Below are positions 23,469 to 32,877 of a stretch of DNA of 64,000 nucleotides, piece after piece. This DNA comes from Oceanobacillus sp. J11TS1. GTDB lineage: Bacteria; Bacillota; Bacilli; Bacillales; Amphibacillaceae. The translations under genes and the position numbers were made by a program. Each line of letters opens with the position of its first letter. Position 1 is the stretch's first letter. Location of the stretch: contig NZ_BORO01000020.1 of assembly GCF_018333215.1 (NCBI RefSeq), forward strand, positions 1-64,000. The letters run 5' to 3'. Under the pieces are notes generated by a model that was given only the letters and a program-made list of their open reading frames with translations, made no database searches and was not told the DNA's origin.

Positions 23469-25628
23469 TTACTGAACCATAGAAAGTGCGATTCTTCCTT
23501 TTTGCACATTTACATCATCTACCCAGACAGTAACCACGTCACCGACCGAAGAGATATCCATCGGATGCTTAACGAACTGCTTCGACATTTTGGAAATGTG
23601 GACAAGTCCATCTTGTTTGACACCTATATCGACAAAAACACCGAAATCGACCACATTACGAACGGTTCCTTGAAGTTCCATACCAGGTTTTAAATCTTCC
23701 ATATTCATTACATTTTGTTTTAGAAGTGGCTGCGGGAAATCATCACGTAAGTCACGCTCCGGTTTACTCAATGCCTCTAAAATATCTTCTAAGGTTGGCA
23801 AACCGATCTCTAACTCTTCAGCTACTGCTTGTTTATCTATTGTTTCAATTTTTTGCTTTAGCGGTTCTGTACCTAAATCTTGCTCATCAAACCCAAACTT
23901 TTCAAGTAAAGCTTTTACATGTGGATAGCTTTCTGGATGGATTGGTGTGCGATCAAGCGGCGTATCCCCATCCACAATTCTTAAAAATCCAATAGCTTGC
24001 TCATAGGTTTTTGCACCAAGTCGAGGAATCTTCTTTAACTGCTTCCGATTCGTAAATTTCCCTTCTTCTTCCCGACGCTTAATCACGTTGTTGGCAACTG
24101 TTTTACTTAAACCAGATACATATTGCAAAAGGGAAGAAGAGGCGGTATTTACATTTACACCAACCTGGTTAACAGCTGTTTCAACAACAAAAGTTAATGA
24201 ATTGGATAACTCTTTTTGACTGACATCATGCTGATATTGACCAACGCCAATGGATTTCGGATCAATTTTCACAAGTTCCGCCAGTGGATCCTGTACTCTT
24301 CTTGCGATGGAAACAGCACTTCTTTCTTCTACTTGTAAATCAGGAAACTCTTCCCTTGCTAAGGGGGAAGCAGAGTAAACACTTGCTCCTGCTTCATTCA
24401 CGATAATATATGGAATATCGAGCTTATTATTTGTTAAAACATCTGAAATAAATTGTTCCGTTTCTCTAGATGCTGTCCCATTTCCAATTGCAATCAGTTC
24501 AATATTAAATTTGTTCATTAAGCTAATAACAACTTTCTCTGCACCTTTCACATCTTTCTTTGGCGCGGTCGGGTAAATGACACTTATTTGATGGAGTTTT
24601 CCAGTCTCATCAACAACAGCTAGCTTACAACCTGTACGGAATGCAGGATCCACACCCAGAATAACCTTCCCCTTTAATGGCGGCTGAAGCAATAAATTTC
24701 GTAAGTTAACAGAGAAAACATCAATTGCCTGTGCCTCTGCTTTTTCTGTAAGAGCAGTCCGTATTTCTCTTTCAATCGATGGTTCAATTAACCGTTTATA
24801 ACTATCTTCCACTGCTTCGGTTAACAATTCCTTGATATTTTGTGGACATGCTTTCTTGATAACTCTTTTTTCTAAATAGGATTGTATTTTATCCACTGGG
24901 GGCTCTATTTGTACTTTTAAAACCCCTTCTTTTTCACCACGGTTAAGCGCAAGAATGCGGTGAGAGACAAGCGAACGAATCGATTCACTATATTCATAAT
25001 ACATTTCGAAAATTTGCTTTTCATCGTTTTCTTTCTTCTTATCCTGTGATCGAATGATCCCCTGCTTCATCGTTGCATCCCGAATAAACTCGCGATAACC
25101 TGGATCATCTGAAATCCACTCTGCAAGAATATCATTTACTCCCTGAAGCACTTCTTCTACTGTGTTTAATTCGTGTTCTTCAGAGAAATATTGTGCCGCT
25201 GCTTGTTCTAAATCAACTGGTTCACTTTGCTTCCAAATAAGTTGCGCCAGTGGCTCTAGCCCTTTTTCCTTCGCAATTGTCGCTCTTGTTCGACGTTTTT
25301 GTTTATAAGGACGATACAGATCTTCTACTTTTTGAAGCTGCGTCGCTTTTTCAATGTCATTTCTTAATTCATCTGTTAATTTACCTTGTTCATCAATAAT
25401 ACGAATTACTTCTTGTTTTCGTTCAGATAAGTGAAGCACGTATGTCCATCTATCCTGGATTTCTTTTATTTTCACTTCATCCAGTCCACCTGTTGCCTCT
25501 TTCCGATACCTTGCAATAAATGGAACGGTGTTACCTTCATCTAAAAGAGAAATTACTTTAGATACTATTTTGTCCTGTACTTTGGTGTCTTTTGATACGA
25601 TTGCAATTAATTTTTCATCTAAACTCAC
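23469..25628 (-). CDS. tex: Tex-like RNA-binding transcription accessory protein
   Basis: 719-residue Tex family protein (B. subtilis YdcI). N-terminal helical region, a YqgF/RNase H-like domain around residues 320-450 (VILGVDPAFRTGCKLAVVD), helix-hairpin-helix segments (LQYVSGLSKTVANNV, LKKIPRLGAKTYEQAIGF) and a C-terminal S1 domain (LQGTVRNVVDFGVFVDIGVKQDGLVHIS). It binds RNA and affects transcription or RNA turnover; the exact role in bacilli is open. The GTG at 25628 is preceded by GGAGGAG. Located next to the sigB operon as in B. subtilis. Confidence 0.93.
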   Translation of the reverse strand: MSLDEKLIAIVSKDTKVQDKIVSKVISLLDEGNTVPFIARYRKEATGGLDEVKIKEIQDRWTYVLHLSERKQEVIRIIDEQGKLTDELRNDIEKATQLQKVEDLYRPYKQKRRTRATIAKEKGLEPLAQLIWKQSEPVDLEQAAAQYFSEEHELNTVEEVLQGVNDILAEWISDDPGYREFIRDATMKQGIIRSQDKKKENDEKQIFEMYYEYSESIRSLVSHRILALNRGEKEGVLKVQIEPPVDKIQSYLEKRVIKKACPQNIKELLTEAVEDSYKRLIEPSIEREIRTALTEKAEAQAIDVFSVNLRNLLLQPPLKGKVILGVDPAFRTGCKLAVVDETGKLHQISVIYPTAPKKDVKGAEKVVISLMNKFNIELIAIGNGTASRETEQFISDVLTNNKLDIPYIIVNEAGASVYSASPLAREEFPDLQVEERSAVSIARRVQDPLAELVKIDPKSIGVGQYQHDVSQKELSNSLTFVVETAVNQVGVNVNTASSSLLQYVSGLSKTVANNVIKRREEEGKFTNRKQLKKIPRLGAKTYEQAIGFLRIVDGDTPLDRTPIHPESYPHVKALLEKFGFDEQDLGTEPLKQKIETIDKQAVAEELEIGLPTLEDILEALSKPERDLRDDFPQPLLKQNVMNMEDLKPGMELQGTVRNVVDFGVFVDIGVKQDGLVHISKMSKQFVKHPMDISSVGDVVTVWVDDVNVQKGRIALSMVQ

Positions 25629-25755
25629 GACGAATTCTCCTCCTTACTCTACTCCTTATTGTATCAAATTACATGCAGGAATGCTTGGCCCAAAAGCACA
25701 GAACTCCTGTTTAAGAATGCAGACACTTGCCCCACGGGCATAAGTACGATTACAC

Positions 25756-25828
25756 AAAAAAAGGTTGATTTGTAATCAATAACAGCTGAACCAATGTTCA
25801 TGCCATTTTCATACAAATCAACCTTTTT
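25756..25828 (-). terminator. sigB-rsbX operon terminator overlapping rsbX stop
   Basis: 17-bp perfect stem (AAAAAGGTTGATTTGTA and complement) with a loop of about 38 bases; on the minus strand a T-tract follows. The rsbX stop codon (25818-25820) lies inside the proximal arm. Confidence 0.75.
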
Positions 25829-26423
25829 CTCCTCTATATCTAATTGCCATTAACGTGGTATCATCATGCCTTGTACGATCACTATACTGCGCATAAGTTT
25901 CCGTAATTCTCTCTACATTATCATCTTTGAAGAAATACTTCGATAGTTCTTTATCCATAACTCCATCGGAAAACATAATAAAATTTGTTCCTTTGGTTAA
26001 TTTTTGCGTCATTACTTTCACACTTCGATATAGAGAACCCAAATATCCAGAGCTTGGAATATTCCTTTTTTTAGGAACTCCATTTTCCAAAACAATGATT
26101 CCTATATTTCCAATTGTAGAAAATGTAAAAGTTTGATCCATGAAGTCTAGCTTCAAAATGCCTATAACCGCCCCGCGCATTCCAATTAATTGCTTGTTAC
26201 ATATTTTAACGATTTCCTCCACTGTTTTATCCGTATGCTGCTCTACAATGTCTACAACGATTTGGGAAGACTCTTTTGCAATTTCCCCGCTTCCGAGACC
26301 ATCCGCAAGTACTGCTAAAAACATCTGCTCTTCTTCGATAAAAAAGTAACTATCTCCGCATAAATGGTTACCTTTTTTTGATTTTTGAAAAACGGAAACA
26401 TCTACATACTTGCCGGAATTCAA
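25818..26423 (-). CDS. rsbX: Phosphoserine phosphatase RsbX
   Basis: PP2C-family phosphatase of 201 residues that removes phosphate from RsbS and RsbR and so resets the stressosome. Metal-site residues appear in LADGLGSGEIAKES and SDGVMD, and RHDDTTLMAI closes the fold. The start ATG overlaps the sigB stop codon by four bases, showing translational coupling. Last gene of the rsbV-rsbW-sigB-rsbX unit. Confidence 0.92.
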   Translation of the reverse strand: MNSGKYVDVSVFQKSKKGNHLCGDSYFFIEEEQMFLAVLADGLGSGEIAKESSQIVVDIVEQHTDKTVEEIVKICNKQLIGMRGAVIGILKLDFMDQTFTFSTIGNIGIIVLENGVPKKRNIPSSGYLGSLYRSVKVMTQKLTKGTNFIMFSDGVMDKELSKYFFKDDNVERITETYAQYSDRTRHDDTTLMAIRYRGEKG

Positions 26424-27211
26424 TCGAATACCTCTGCACTTTCCGATTGCATCGTTTCTCGCAGTTTTCGGAGAGCTCTTCGTTGCAGCCTAGAAACATG
26501 CATTTGCGAGATACCTAATTTTTCTCCAGTTTCTTTCTGGCTCATATTTTTAAAATAAGTACAGTCAAGAATTAATTGTTCACGCTCTGATAGGACTGGG
26601 AGTATTTTTTCAAGCATCATTTTTTGTTCAAGGTTCTTAATGTCGTCATCCTCATTACCAATCAAATCTAAAATAGCTACTGTACTGCCATCTGAATCTG
26701 CTTCAATTTTATGATCGACAGACAGAGCCTTATAGCTTTTACTCATTTCCATTGTCTCTAGGACGTCTTCTTCTGGTACACCGATATGTTCTGCAATTTC
26801 TTTAATTGTAGGAGATCTTTGATTTTTCGTCGTTAGTTCATCAGCACTTTTTCGAATTTTTGGTCCCAATTCTTTAATACGTCGGGGGACATGGACGCTC
26901 CATGTTTTATCCCGTATGAATCGCTTTATTTCACCAATTATTGTTGGGACTGCGAATGATTCAAACGACTTACCATAAGATGGATCGTACCTCTTAATCG
27001 CTCCTAGTAAACCAATCATGCCAACTTGTACAAGATCTTCATGAATGGCACCATTTTTAGAATACTTTCGAGCAATTGATCCGACAAGGTTCTGGTAGGT
27101 TAATACAATCTTTTCCTGAAGCTCTTGGTTTGTTGGATCTTCCTGAAGATTGCTTATCCATTGGTAAACCTCATCTCCCCCTTTATTGAATGGTTGAGAT
27201 TTGGTCGTCAT
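26420..27211 (-). CDS. sigB: RNA polymerase general stress sigma factor SigB
   Basis: 263-residue sigma-70 group 3 factor. Region 2 is visible as KYSKNGAIHEDLVQVGMIGLLGAIKRYDP, region 3 as RRIKELGPKIRKSADEL, and the region 4 HTH as QKETGEKLGISQMHVSRLQRRAL. It directs the general stress regulon (heat, salt, ethanol, energy stress). The start at ATG 27211 lies inside the 3' end of rsbW, a 29-base overlap in another frame, as is common for sigB. Held inactive by RsbW. Confidence 0.95.
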   Translation of the reverse strand: MTTKSQPFNKGGDEVYQWISNLQEDPTNQELQEKIVLTYQNLVGSIARKYSKNGAIHEDLVQVGMIGLLGAIKRYDPSYGKSFESFAVPTIIGEIKRFIRDKTWSVHVPRRIKELGPKIRKSADELTTKNQRSPTIKEIAEHIGVPEEDVLETMEMSKSYKALSVDHKIEADSDGSTVAILDLIGNEDDDIKNLEQKMMLEKILPVLSEREQLILDCTYFKNMSQKETGEKLGISQMHVSRLQRRALRKLRETMQSESAEVFD

Positions 27212-27662
27212 CCATGTCCACCTCTTCTTCTCGATTGTATTTAGTCATAATGACCATTACACCGTATTTATTATTAATTTTCACTTCGTCCATTAGTGCT
27301 TCAATGAGGAATAAGCCAAAGCCTCCTTCACGAATTTTCTCTACTGGTTCGTCGGAGCTATATGGCCCAGTTTCATTTTTTACTTCTTCTAAATTAAAGC
27401 TTCCTCCACGATCAGCTACGATTATTTCTACTCTATCTTCATACAAGCCGAAGCCAACCGTGATTTCGCCCGATTCATTTTCTTCATAAGCATGCTCCAC
27501 TGCATTTGTAACAGCTTCAGATATAGCAACTTTCAAATCTTCAATTGCATCGTAGGAAAATCCCATCCGGCTAGCAATACCTGATAGCGTTAAGCGCGTC
27601 ACTCCTATATAATCAGCTTTGGCCGGAACTTTCATTTCTATATAATCAAATGCTTCCATCAC
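27183..27662 (-). CDS. rsbW: Anti-sigma factor / serine kinase RsbW
   Basis: 159-residue GHKL-type kinase that binds SigB and phosphorylates RsbV. ATP-binding motifs: the N box AISEAVTNAVEHAY, the G1 box VADRGGSF and the G2 box EGGFGLFLIEALMD. Its start overlaps the rsbV stop by four bases and its end overlaps sigB, so the three are translationally coupled. Confidence 0.94.
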   Translation of the reverse strand: MMEAFDYIEMKVPAKADYIGVTRLTLSGIASRMGFSYDAIEDLKVAISEAVTNAVEHAYEENESGEITVGFGLYEDRVEIIVADRGGSFNLEEVKNETGPYSSDEPVEKIREGGFGLFLIEALMDEVKINNKYGVMVIMTKYNREEEVDMDDDQISTIQ

Positions 27663-27991
27663 TCATTGCCACCTCGAATCGCCGCTTTTATGTCTATAAT
27701 TTCGTCAAGACCAGTAATCTCAAAAATACGTAGAACACGCTCTTGAACATTTTTTAAAGTAAAATGGCTTCCATTTTCTTTAGAAGTTTTCAAAGCACTG
27801 ACAAACACACCTAAGCCGGTACTATCCATATACTGTACATCCTCTAAATCTACCACAATTTGATTGTCACTTTCTTTAACCAAAGGCATTAAAGATTCTT
27901 TCAGATCAGGTGCTGTAAATGCATCAATTTCTCCACTTACTTCTAACACTTTCACATTACGATTTTCGTTCATACTTATAGATAAATCCAT
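27659..27991 (-). CDS. rsbV: Anti-anti-sigma factor RsbV
   Basis: 110-residue STAS-domain protein that sequesters RsbW when unphosphorylated. The phosphoacceptor serine is in YMDSTGLGVFV at about residue 57. RBS GGAGGGGG precedes ATG 27991. It begins a second transcription unit: a terminator lies between rsbU and rsbV. In B. subtilis a SigB-dependent promoter lies at this spot; I could not find a convincing GTTTAA/GGGTAT pair here. Confidence 0.94.
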   Translation of the reverse strand: MDLSISMNENRNVKVLEVSGEIDAFTAPDLKESLMPLVKESDNQIVVDLEDVQYMDSTGLGVFVSALKTSKENGSHFTLKNVQERVLRIFEITGLDEIIDIKAAIRGGNE

Positions 27992-28120
27992 AATGACCCC
28001 CTCCTGTCATCAAGCTACAAAATAGATGACACTATAATCTAATTTCATTTTTATTTCACTTTATCACGGAGATTTAACCTTCCGCAAAACTCCTTAAAGG
28101 AAGTTACATTGTATATACGA

Positions 28121-28160
28121 AAGAAAACTTGGCATCCGCCAAGCCATTAAGCGGATGCCT
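28121..28160 (-). terminator. Terminator between rsbU and rsbV
   Basis: On the minus strand GGCATCCGC pairs perfectly with GCGGATGCC around an 11-base loop and is followed by AAGTTTTCTTT. It would end or attenuate the upstream rsbR-S-T-U message. Confidence 0.75.
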
Positions 28161-28286
28161 TCGTGGCACTTATTCAGCAAGAAAGTAATTAGACTTGCTA
28201 ACCTGCTACATAAAAATTCATTTTAAAGCTTGTCCAAAAGTTTAGCAATATAGCAGACTAATATACTTTACCCTGTATTCTTTTCT

Positions 28287-29300
28287 TTAAACATCTTTGC
28301 GTAAAACAATTAATGTAAAATCATCTCGTAATTGAAAATCCTGAAGTCTCTCAAAATACCGATATACGCTCTCTACTAACTCTTGAGCAGGCAAATCAAT
28401 ATATTTCCGAATAACTTCTAAGAGTTCTTCTGTTTCAATAAAACGATCCCCATCCCTGCACTCAGAAACACCATCTGTCAGGAAAATAATCAAATCATCC
28501 TTATCAATCATTAATTCATATTCCCGATACTGGGCATCTGGCATCACACCAAGAACAATACCTTTTGTACGAATTTCCTCGAATTCTCCCGTTTCTGCAC
28601 GATAAATGTATCCTGGTTCATGCCCTGCGGAAGATAGTCTTAATTTACTTTCCTTTGGATGATAGTGTGCATAACACATTGTAATAAACATACTAGAATC
28701 AATATTTCTCTCTACAACGCGGTTTAAGTTCTCTAAAACTTTGTTTGGTGACATGGTAGCTTCTGGATAACTATCCATCGTGTACTTAATCATAGACATG
28801 CACAATGCCGCAGGGATTCCCTTCCCAATGACGTCAGCAATGGCGATACCAATCGTTCCATTGCTTCCTTTTGTAAAATGATGATAGTCTCCATTCATTT
28901 GATGGGCAGGAACACTAACGACTCCTATATCTAACCCGCTACCTTCTGGCTTCTCTGTTCCCAATAGTGTTTTCTGCATATTTGCAGCAACAGAGATTTC
29001 AGACGTCAGAACATTTTTCTCCTGTCTTAAATAATCAACCTCTTGCAAAGCTAAGCCATAGAAAACGGCTGCTTCCAGCAAGAATTCCATCGAAAGCTTA
29101 TATTCGCTCAACAATTGGGGATAAATATTCTCCATCGCTTGAATATGCAAATTAATTAATTCCTCAGGTAAAATTTTCTTTCTGATAAAAGCCTTACTAA
29201 TTAATTCAAGGTCATATAGTGCTTTCTCGTCTTGAGTGTCAATGTATTTCCTTAACAGCTCTTTATATTTTTTACTGCTTTTTTTTATTGTCTCTTCCAC
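28287..29300 (-). CDS. rsbU: PP2C phosphatase RsbU, environmental stress branch
   Basis: 337-residue phosphatase that dephosphorylates RsbV-P when activated by RsbT. The N-terminal helical domain (1-115) binds RsbT; the PP2C domain shows QMNGDYHHF, IADVIGKGIPAALCMSMIK, SSAGHEPGYIY and FLTDGVSECRD with the metal-site Asp residues. The ATG at 29300 has GGGGGAG upstream. A gap of about 200 bases separates it from rsbT, unlike B. subtilis where the two are close. Confidence 0.93.
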   Translation of the reverse strand: MEETIKKSSKKYKELLRKYIDTQDEKALYDLELISKAFIRKKILPEELINLHIQAMENIYPQLLSEYKLSMEFLLEAAVFYGLALQEVDYLRQEKNVLTSEISVAANMQKTLLGTEKPEGSGLDIGVVSVPAHQMNGDYHHFTKGSNGTIGIAIADVIGKGIPAALCMSMIKYTMDSYPEATMSPNKVLENLNRVVERNIDSSMFITMCYAHYHPKESKLRLSSAGHEPGYIYRAETGEFEEIRTKGIVLGVMPDAQYREYELMIDKDDLIIFLTDGVSECRDGDRFIETEELLEVIRKYIDLPAQELVESVYRYFERLQDFQLRDDFTLIVLRKDV

Positions 29301-29502
29301 TCCGTAAACTCCCCCTATATTCCAAAGAACCTATTGCTCTTTCTCCGTTTCCTCAGAGATTTATGAAAAGAACAAGAGTGCATATAGCTCCAGAACATAA
29401 TTTCTCTAGCCTTGCAGTTATGCCATAAATGGATCTAACGTACCGGCTGCGCGCTTATTATCTAGTAGAAAACAAGGAAAGCCACTGAAGCTAAAGGGTA
29501 TA
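29301..29502. other. Unusual rsbT-rsbU spacer
   Basis: About 200 bases with no ORF, no clear terminator and no clear promoter. It may hold an extra promoter, a processing site or a degraded insertion. Confidence 0.4.
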
Positions 29503-29904
29503 CTATTTCACCCATTTAATCGCCTTAATTTTAGTGCCTTCTCCTACTGTGGATTCGATATCAAAATCATCCATTAAACGTTTCACTCCAGGTAAGCCAG
29601 CTCCAAGTCCTCCAGAGGTAGTATAACCATCTTGCATGACGCGGCTCACATCTTTGATTCCTGGACCAACATCTACAGCAGTCATCAAAATTCCTTTTTT
29701 ACTCTTTGTATTAATATACTCAAAACAAATTTGTCCGTGGTCTGCGTATAAATAAATATTACGAGCTAACTCAGATATCGCTGTAGCAATCCTCGCCTGA
29801 TCGACCGTTCCAAAACCGATTTCTTTCGCCATTTCTCGACCAAGCTGTCTCGCTCCTACAATATCCCACTCTTTTTGAATGTTGACACAGGATCTTGGGT
29901 CCAT
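29503..29904 (-). CDS. rsbT: Switch protein/serine-threonine kinase RsbT
   Basis: 133-residue GHKL kinase. It phosphorylates RsbR and RsbS in the stressosome and, once released, activates RsbU. Motifs: ATAISELARNIYLYA (N box), DVGPGI (G1) and GGLGAGLPGVKRLMDDF (G2). Four bases separate it from rsbS. Confidence 0.94.
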   Translation of the reverse strand: MDPRSCVNIQKEWDIVGARQLGREMAKEIGFGTVDQARIATAISELARNIYLYADHGQICFEYINTKSKKGILMTAVDVGPGIKDVSRVMQDGYTTSGGLGAGLPGVKRLMDDFDIESTVGEGTKIKAIKWVK

Positions 29905-29907
29905 AGG

Positions 29908-30264
29908 CTAACCTCCCAATTCCTGATGCAATTTCATTAATCCCTGCTCTAGGTTCAAAGCTGTTGGGACATTTTGCAAGTGGATCCCTAAATCAATTAA
30001 CGTCATCGCAACAGCAGGCTGAATACCCGTTAATACAACCCGAGCCCCCATCAAATCTGACATGGAAACAACATCACCTAATACTTTTGCAATAAAAGAA
30101 TCAATAATATCAACAGAAGTCAAGTCAATAACGACGCCTGATGCACCTGTTTTATGAATTTTTGCTAATAAATCTTCTTGAAATTGAATCGCTGTTTTAT
30201 CGTCTATTTCTGTCTGAATAGAAATAAGCAGATAATTATGTAGCTTTAAAATAGGTATTCGCAT
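29908..30264 (-). CDS. rsbS: Stressosome scaffold antagonist RsbS
   Basis: 118-residue single STAS domain protein of the cytoplasmic stressosome core. The phosphorylated serine is in [15 protein letters not shown] at about residue 59. Six bases separate it from the upstream rsbR and four from rsbT, so the three are an operon. Confidence 0.93.
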   Translation of the reverse strand: MRIPILKLHNYLLISIQTEIDDKTAIQFQEDLLAKIHKTGASGVVIDLTSVDIIDSFIAKVLGDVVSMSDLMGARVVLTGIQPAVAMTLIDLGIHLQNVPTALNLEQGLMKLHQELGG

Positions 30265-30270
30265 ATGAAT

Positions 30271-31140
30271 CTAGTCTCCTTTAAGTAAACGCATAATCTC
30301 GTCAATGTCCTGATTCTTAGATGACATATCAACTAATTCTCTGCCGGTAATCTCAAGCGCTTTTGTAAATCCTTTTTTCAGCGTACTTCTTGTTGGGAAT
30401 TTACTTAAATCAATACCAATATTTATAATCGTTTGTGCAATCTCAGGGCGGATTCCGACAAGAATACAAGTAGAACCGATTAACCTTACTGCTTCAGCTG
30501 CTTGAATAATATGATGGGCAACCATGGTATCTACTACCGGAACACCCGTAATATCAATTAATACAACTTCTGAATTATGCTTAATCGTTCCTTCCAGTAG
30601 ATTTTCCATAATCAATTTCGCTCTATCTGTATCTATCGTACCGATAAGCGGCATTACCGTAATCCCGTCTGTAACAGGAATTAAAGGCGCAGATAATTCT
30701 TGGAGTGCAACACGTTGTAAGGATAATATGTTTTCCCAACTGCCCGAGTATTCATTAACAAGCTGACGGATCAATGGTTCTACCCAGTCATCTACACTCG
30801 ACAGCACATTAGAAAAATGATTTGAATCTACTTTTTCTGTCTGACTCAATAAATAATCAATCGTCACACGGCGAAAGACCTGTAATCCATCTGTAATATA
30901 ACTAAGCGGCCAGCCTAGATTAATAATTTTCTCTGTAAATTCCTCGACTACTTTTGACAATCCCTGATCTTGAATACTTGTAAAAATAACATTCACAAAT
31001 TCTCGGTTCGTATTTTCATAAAGTTCATCCGATATACTTGCTGTATAATTATTTGATTTTAATCGGTCCACCTCTTCCATCCATTTATTAACAATAGAAT
31101 CGCTATTATCAATAATTAACGCTTTAAATCGTTCTTCCAT
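30271..31140 (-). CDS. rsbRA: Stressosome sensor RsbR (RsbRA-like)
   Basis: 289 residues: an N-terminal non-haem globin-like sensor domain (1-135), a linker and a C-terminal STAS domain (about 155-275). Both threonines phosphorylated by RsbT in B. subtilis have equivalents, in PVVDTMVAH and LIGSTCILVG. The STAS domain stacks with RsbS; the N-domain projects as a turret. RBS GGAGGTAG precedes ATG 31140. First gene of the unit. In B. subtilis it directly follows ndoA; here a HAD gene intervenes. Confidence 0.92.
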   Translation of the reverse strand: MEERFKALIIDNSDSIVNKWMEEVDRLKSNNYTASISDELYENTNREFVNVIFTSIQDQGLSKVVEEFTEKIINLGWPLSYITDGLQVFRRVTIDYLLSQTEKVDSNHFSNVLSSVDDWVEPLIRQLVNEYSGSWENILSLQRVALQELSAPLIPVTDGITVMPLIGTIDTDRAKLIMENLLEGTIKHNSEVVLIDITGVPVVDTMVAHHIIQAAEAVRLIGSTCILVGIRPEIAQTIINIGIDLSKFPTRSTLKKGFTKALEITGRELVDMSSKNQDIDEIMRLLKGD

Positions 31141-31338
31141 AATTGGCTACCTCCACATGTTTTCTTTTCTATCATTCTTTTTTTATATTACTCTAGCTTT
31201 AAAAATTACATCCGCCAGTACAGTTAAAAAGGTTTCACACTTATTTCCTTCATTGTAACATATAGAGAATAATTCTCGCATGGCTCTACAATTTCTACCC
31301 GGAATCCTTATAAAGAAAACCTAAAAACATGAAATTCT

Positions 31339-32040
31339 TTACATTTCTAAGAAAAGGTCTAATAATTCTTTCGCACTGTATACCACCTTATCAGGTTTGA
31401 CAGGAGATTCTGGCATTGCTCGTTTACGATGATTCATCCAAACTGTTCGCCAACCGACTTGTTTTGCTCCAACGACGTCATTTGCAAATGAATCTCCAAT
31501 ATAAACGGTGTTTTCCTTCGATAAGTCGAGTTTTTTCTCTATAAAACAAAACGCTTCTTTAGCAGGTTTTGCATGCCCAATGGTTCCCGAAATAAATAAA
31601 TGATCATCCGGAATCCACTTTTTTAATTTTAGTTGGTCTATTTTCATGGCTTGATGCCCTTCCGGACCATTTGTCAAAACTGCTAGCTGCTTTTTATTTG
31701 CCACGAGACAATCTAGTAATTCAATTACTTCATCAAACAACTCAATCTTTCCTTGCTCTTGAACATAGAATCTCTGAAATTCCAGCGCTTGTTCTGCTGT
31801 TATCTCTATACCAATCTCCGCACAAGCATCTTTTATCCGCCGAATATGCATTTCTTCGATTGATATTCTTCCAGCTACTTGATCGTCAAATAATGCATCA
31901 CTATGCTTTCGACTTATCAAATAAAGATTATTTAGTTCTTGTTCAGTTAAAGATACATCTAGCATTTTTTTACATGTTCTTCTAAATGTCTCCGCCTGGT
32001 CATATAACGTATCATCCATATCAAAAATTATCGTATCCAC
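31339..32040 (-). CDS. HAD-superfamily hydrolase, YjjG/nucleotidase-like
   Basis: 233-residue phosphatase of the haloacid dehalogenase fold. Motif I is DMDDTLYD with the nucleophile and acid Asp pair, motif II VLTNG, motif III around HAKPAKEAF, and motif IV YIGDSFANDVVGAKQVGW. Substrate could be a nucleotide or a damaged metabolite. I prefer the GTG at 32040, nine bases after GGAGG; the upstream GTG at 32049 abuts that RBS. It separates mazEF from the rsb genes. Confidence 0.87.
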   Translation of the reverse strand: MDTIIFDMDDTLYDQAETFRRTCKKMLDVSLTEQELNNLYLISRKHSDALFDDQVAGRISIEEMHIRRIKDACAEIGIEITAEQALEFQRFYVQEQGKIELFDEVIELLDCLVANKKQLAVLTNGPEGHQAMKIDQLKLKKWIPDDHLFISGTIGHAKPAKEAFCFIEKKLDLSKENTVYIGDSFANDVVGAKQVGWRTVWMNHRKRAMPESPVKPDKVVYSAKELLDLFLEM

Positions 32041-32072
32041 AACTATCACCCTCCATTTTTTATTTTACTATA

Positions 32073-32112
32073 AGTACGTGTTCGAAAAGTAGAGTAAAAA
32101 GGACCAGTTGGC
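32073..32112 (-). repeat. Fragment related to the 33199-33375 repeat element
   Basis: The stretch starting GTGTTCGAAAAGTAGAG resembles one terminus of the MITE-like element (GTGTTCAAAAAGTAATC) and a following purine-rich segment. Short and divergent, so tentative. Confidence 0.35.
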
Positions 32113-32162
32113 GAAGGTCTGAAAGTGTTCCGGGATTGTGATTACCTCCGTTTTTGATCCAT

Positions 32163-32194
32163 AAAAAAAACGGCTTTCCTATGAAAGAACCGTC
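32163..32194 (-). terminator. mazEF terminator
   Basis: Minus strand: ACGGTTCTTTC pairs with GGAAAGCCGT (small bulge) over a short loop, then TTTTTTT. It sits 24 bases after the mazF stop. Confidence 0.8.
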
Positions 32195-32217
32195 TTTTAC
32201 ATATATTTATTTTTAAA

Positions 32218-32580
32218 TTAATTATTACTGTATACATCTCTTAAGCCAAGGCTTATTTCTAATGCTTGATTAATTTTTTCCATCATTTCTTTATCCAGCT
32301 TTGTAATTTTGTCAGTTAATCGCTGCTTATCTAGTGTTCGAATTTGTTCTAACAGAATGACTGAATTCCGATCAAATCCATACCGTTTTGCATTAATCTC
32401 CACATGAGTTGGTAATTTAGCCTTTTGAATTTGAGCAGTAATAGCCGCCACAATAACAGTGGGGCTAAATCGATTACCAATATCATTTTGAAGGATGAGA
32501 ACTGGCCTCACACCACCCTGTTCCGAGCCGACCACAGGGGATAAGTCAGCAAAATAAACCTCGCCTCTTTGAACGATCAA
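32218..32580 (-). CDS. ndoA: mRNA interferase toxin EndoA/MazF
   Basis: 120-residue MazF-type ribosome-independent endoribonuclease; the B. subtilis enzyme cuts UACAU. Conserved parts: [29 protein letters not shown] with the catalytic Arg, TVIVAAIT, and [10 protein letters not shown]. Start is TTG 32580, whose RBS GGGGTG lies at the end of the antitoxin gene, so translation is coupled. Forms a type II toxin-antitoxin pair with the preceding gene. Confidence 0.94.
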   Translation of the reverse strand: MIVQRGEVYFADLSPVVGSEQGGVRPVLILQNDIGNRFSPTVIVAAITAQIQKAKLPTHVEINAKRYGFDRNSVILLEQIRTLDKQRLTDKITKLDKEMMEKINQALEISLGLRDVYSNN

Positions 32581-32583
32581 ATG

Positions 32584-32877
32584 TTACACCCCGATCACAG
32601 AGCGCTCTAGAGTTGTTTCAGCCTCCTCTTCAGCTTGAAAAGCCTCTGAAGCAATCGTTAAATTAATACGTGCCATTTCCTCATACCCACGTTGCATAGA
32701 TTCATGAAAACGTTGGAGGTGTTCTTCTTTTTTATGGTTTAAATAAATCTGAGTTGCTTCACATATAAATTCACTTAAGTCAGAGCTATTCTCATATTTC
32801 ATTAACCCATCCACCTCACTCAATAAGTTTTTCGGTATTTTCACCAAGATTTCTTCTTTCTTTTCAGCCAAAACCAA
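32584..32877 (-). CDS. ndoAI: Antitoxin EndoAI/MazE (ribbon-helix-helix)
   Basis: 97-residue antitoxin. The N-terminal ribbon-helix-helix (EILVKIPKNLLSEVDGLM then SDLSEFICEATQIYL) would bind DNA and the C-terminal segment (QRGYEEMARINLTIASEAFQAEEEAETTLER) blocks the toxin. The start is TTG, either 32877 or the in-frame TTG six bases later; GGGGGTG lies upstream. In B. subtilis the upstream neighbour is alr; here it is a 628-base gap. Confidence 0.9.
   Translation of the reverse strand: MVLAEKKEEILVKIPKNLLSEVDGLMKYENSSDLSEFICEATQIYLNHKKEEHLQRFHESMQRGYEEMARINLTIASEAFQAEEEAETTLERSVIGV

Noticed and set aside
27992-28120. SigB-dependent promoter expected before rsbV
   Set aside because: I found GGTTAA-like pieces but no GTTTAA/GGGTAT pair with proper spacing, so I do not claim it.
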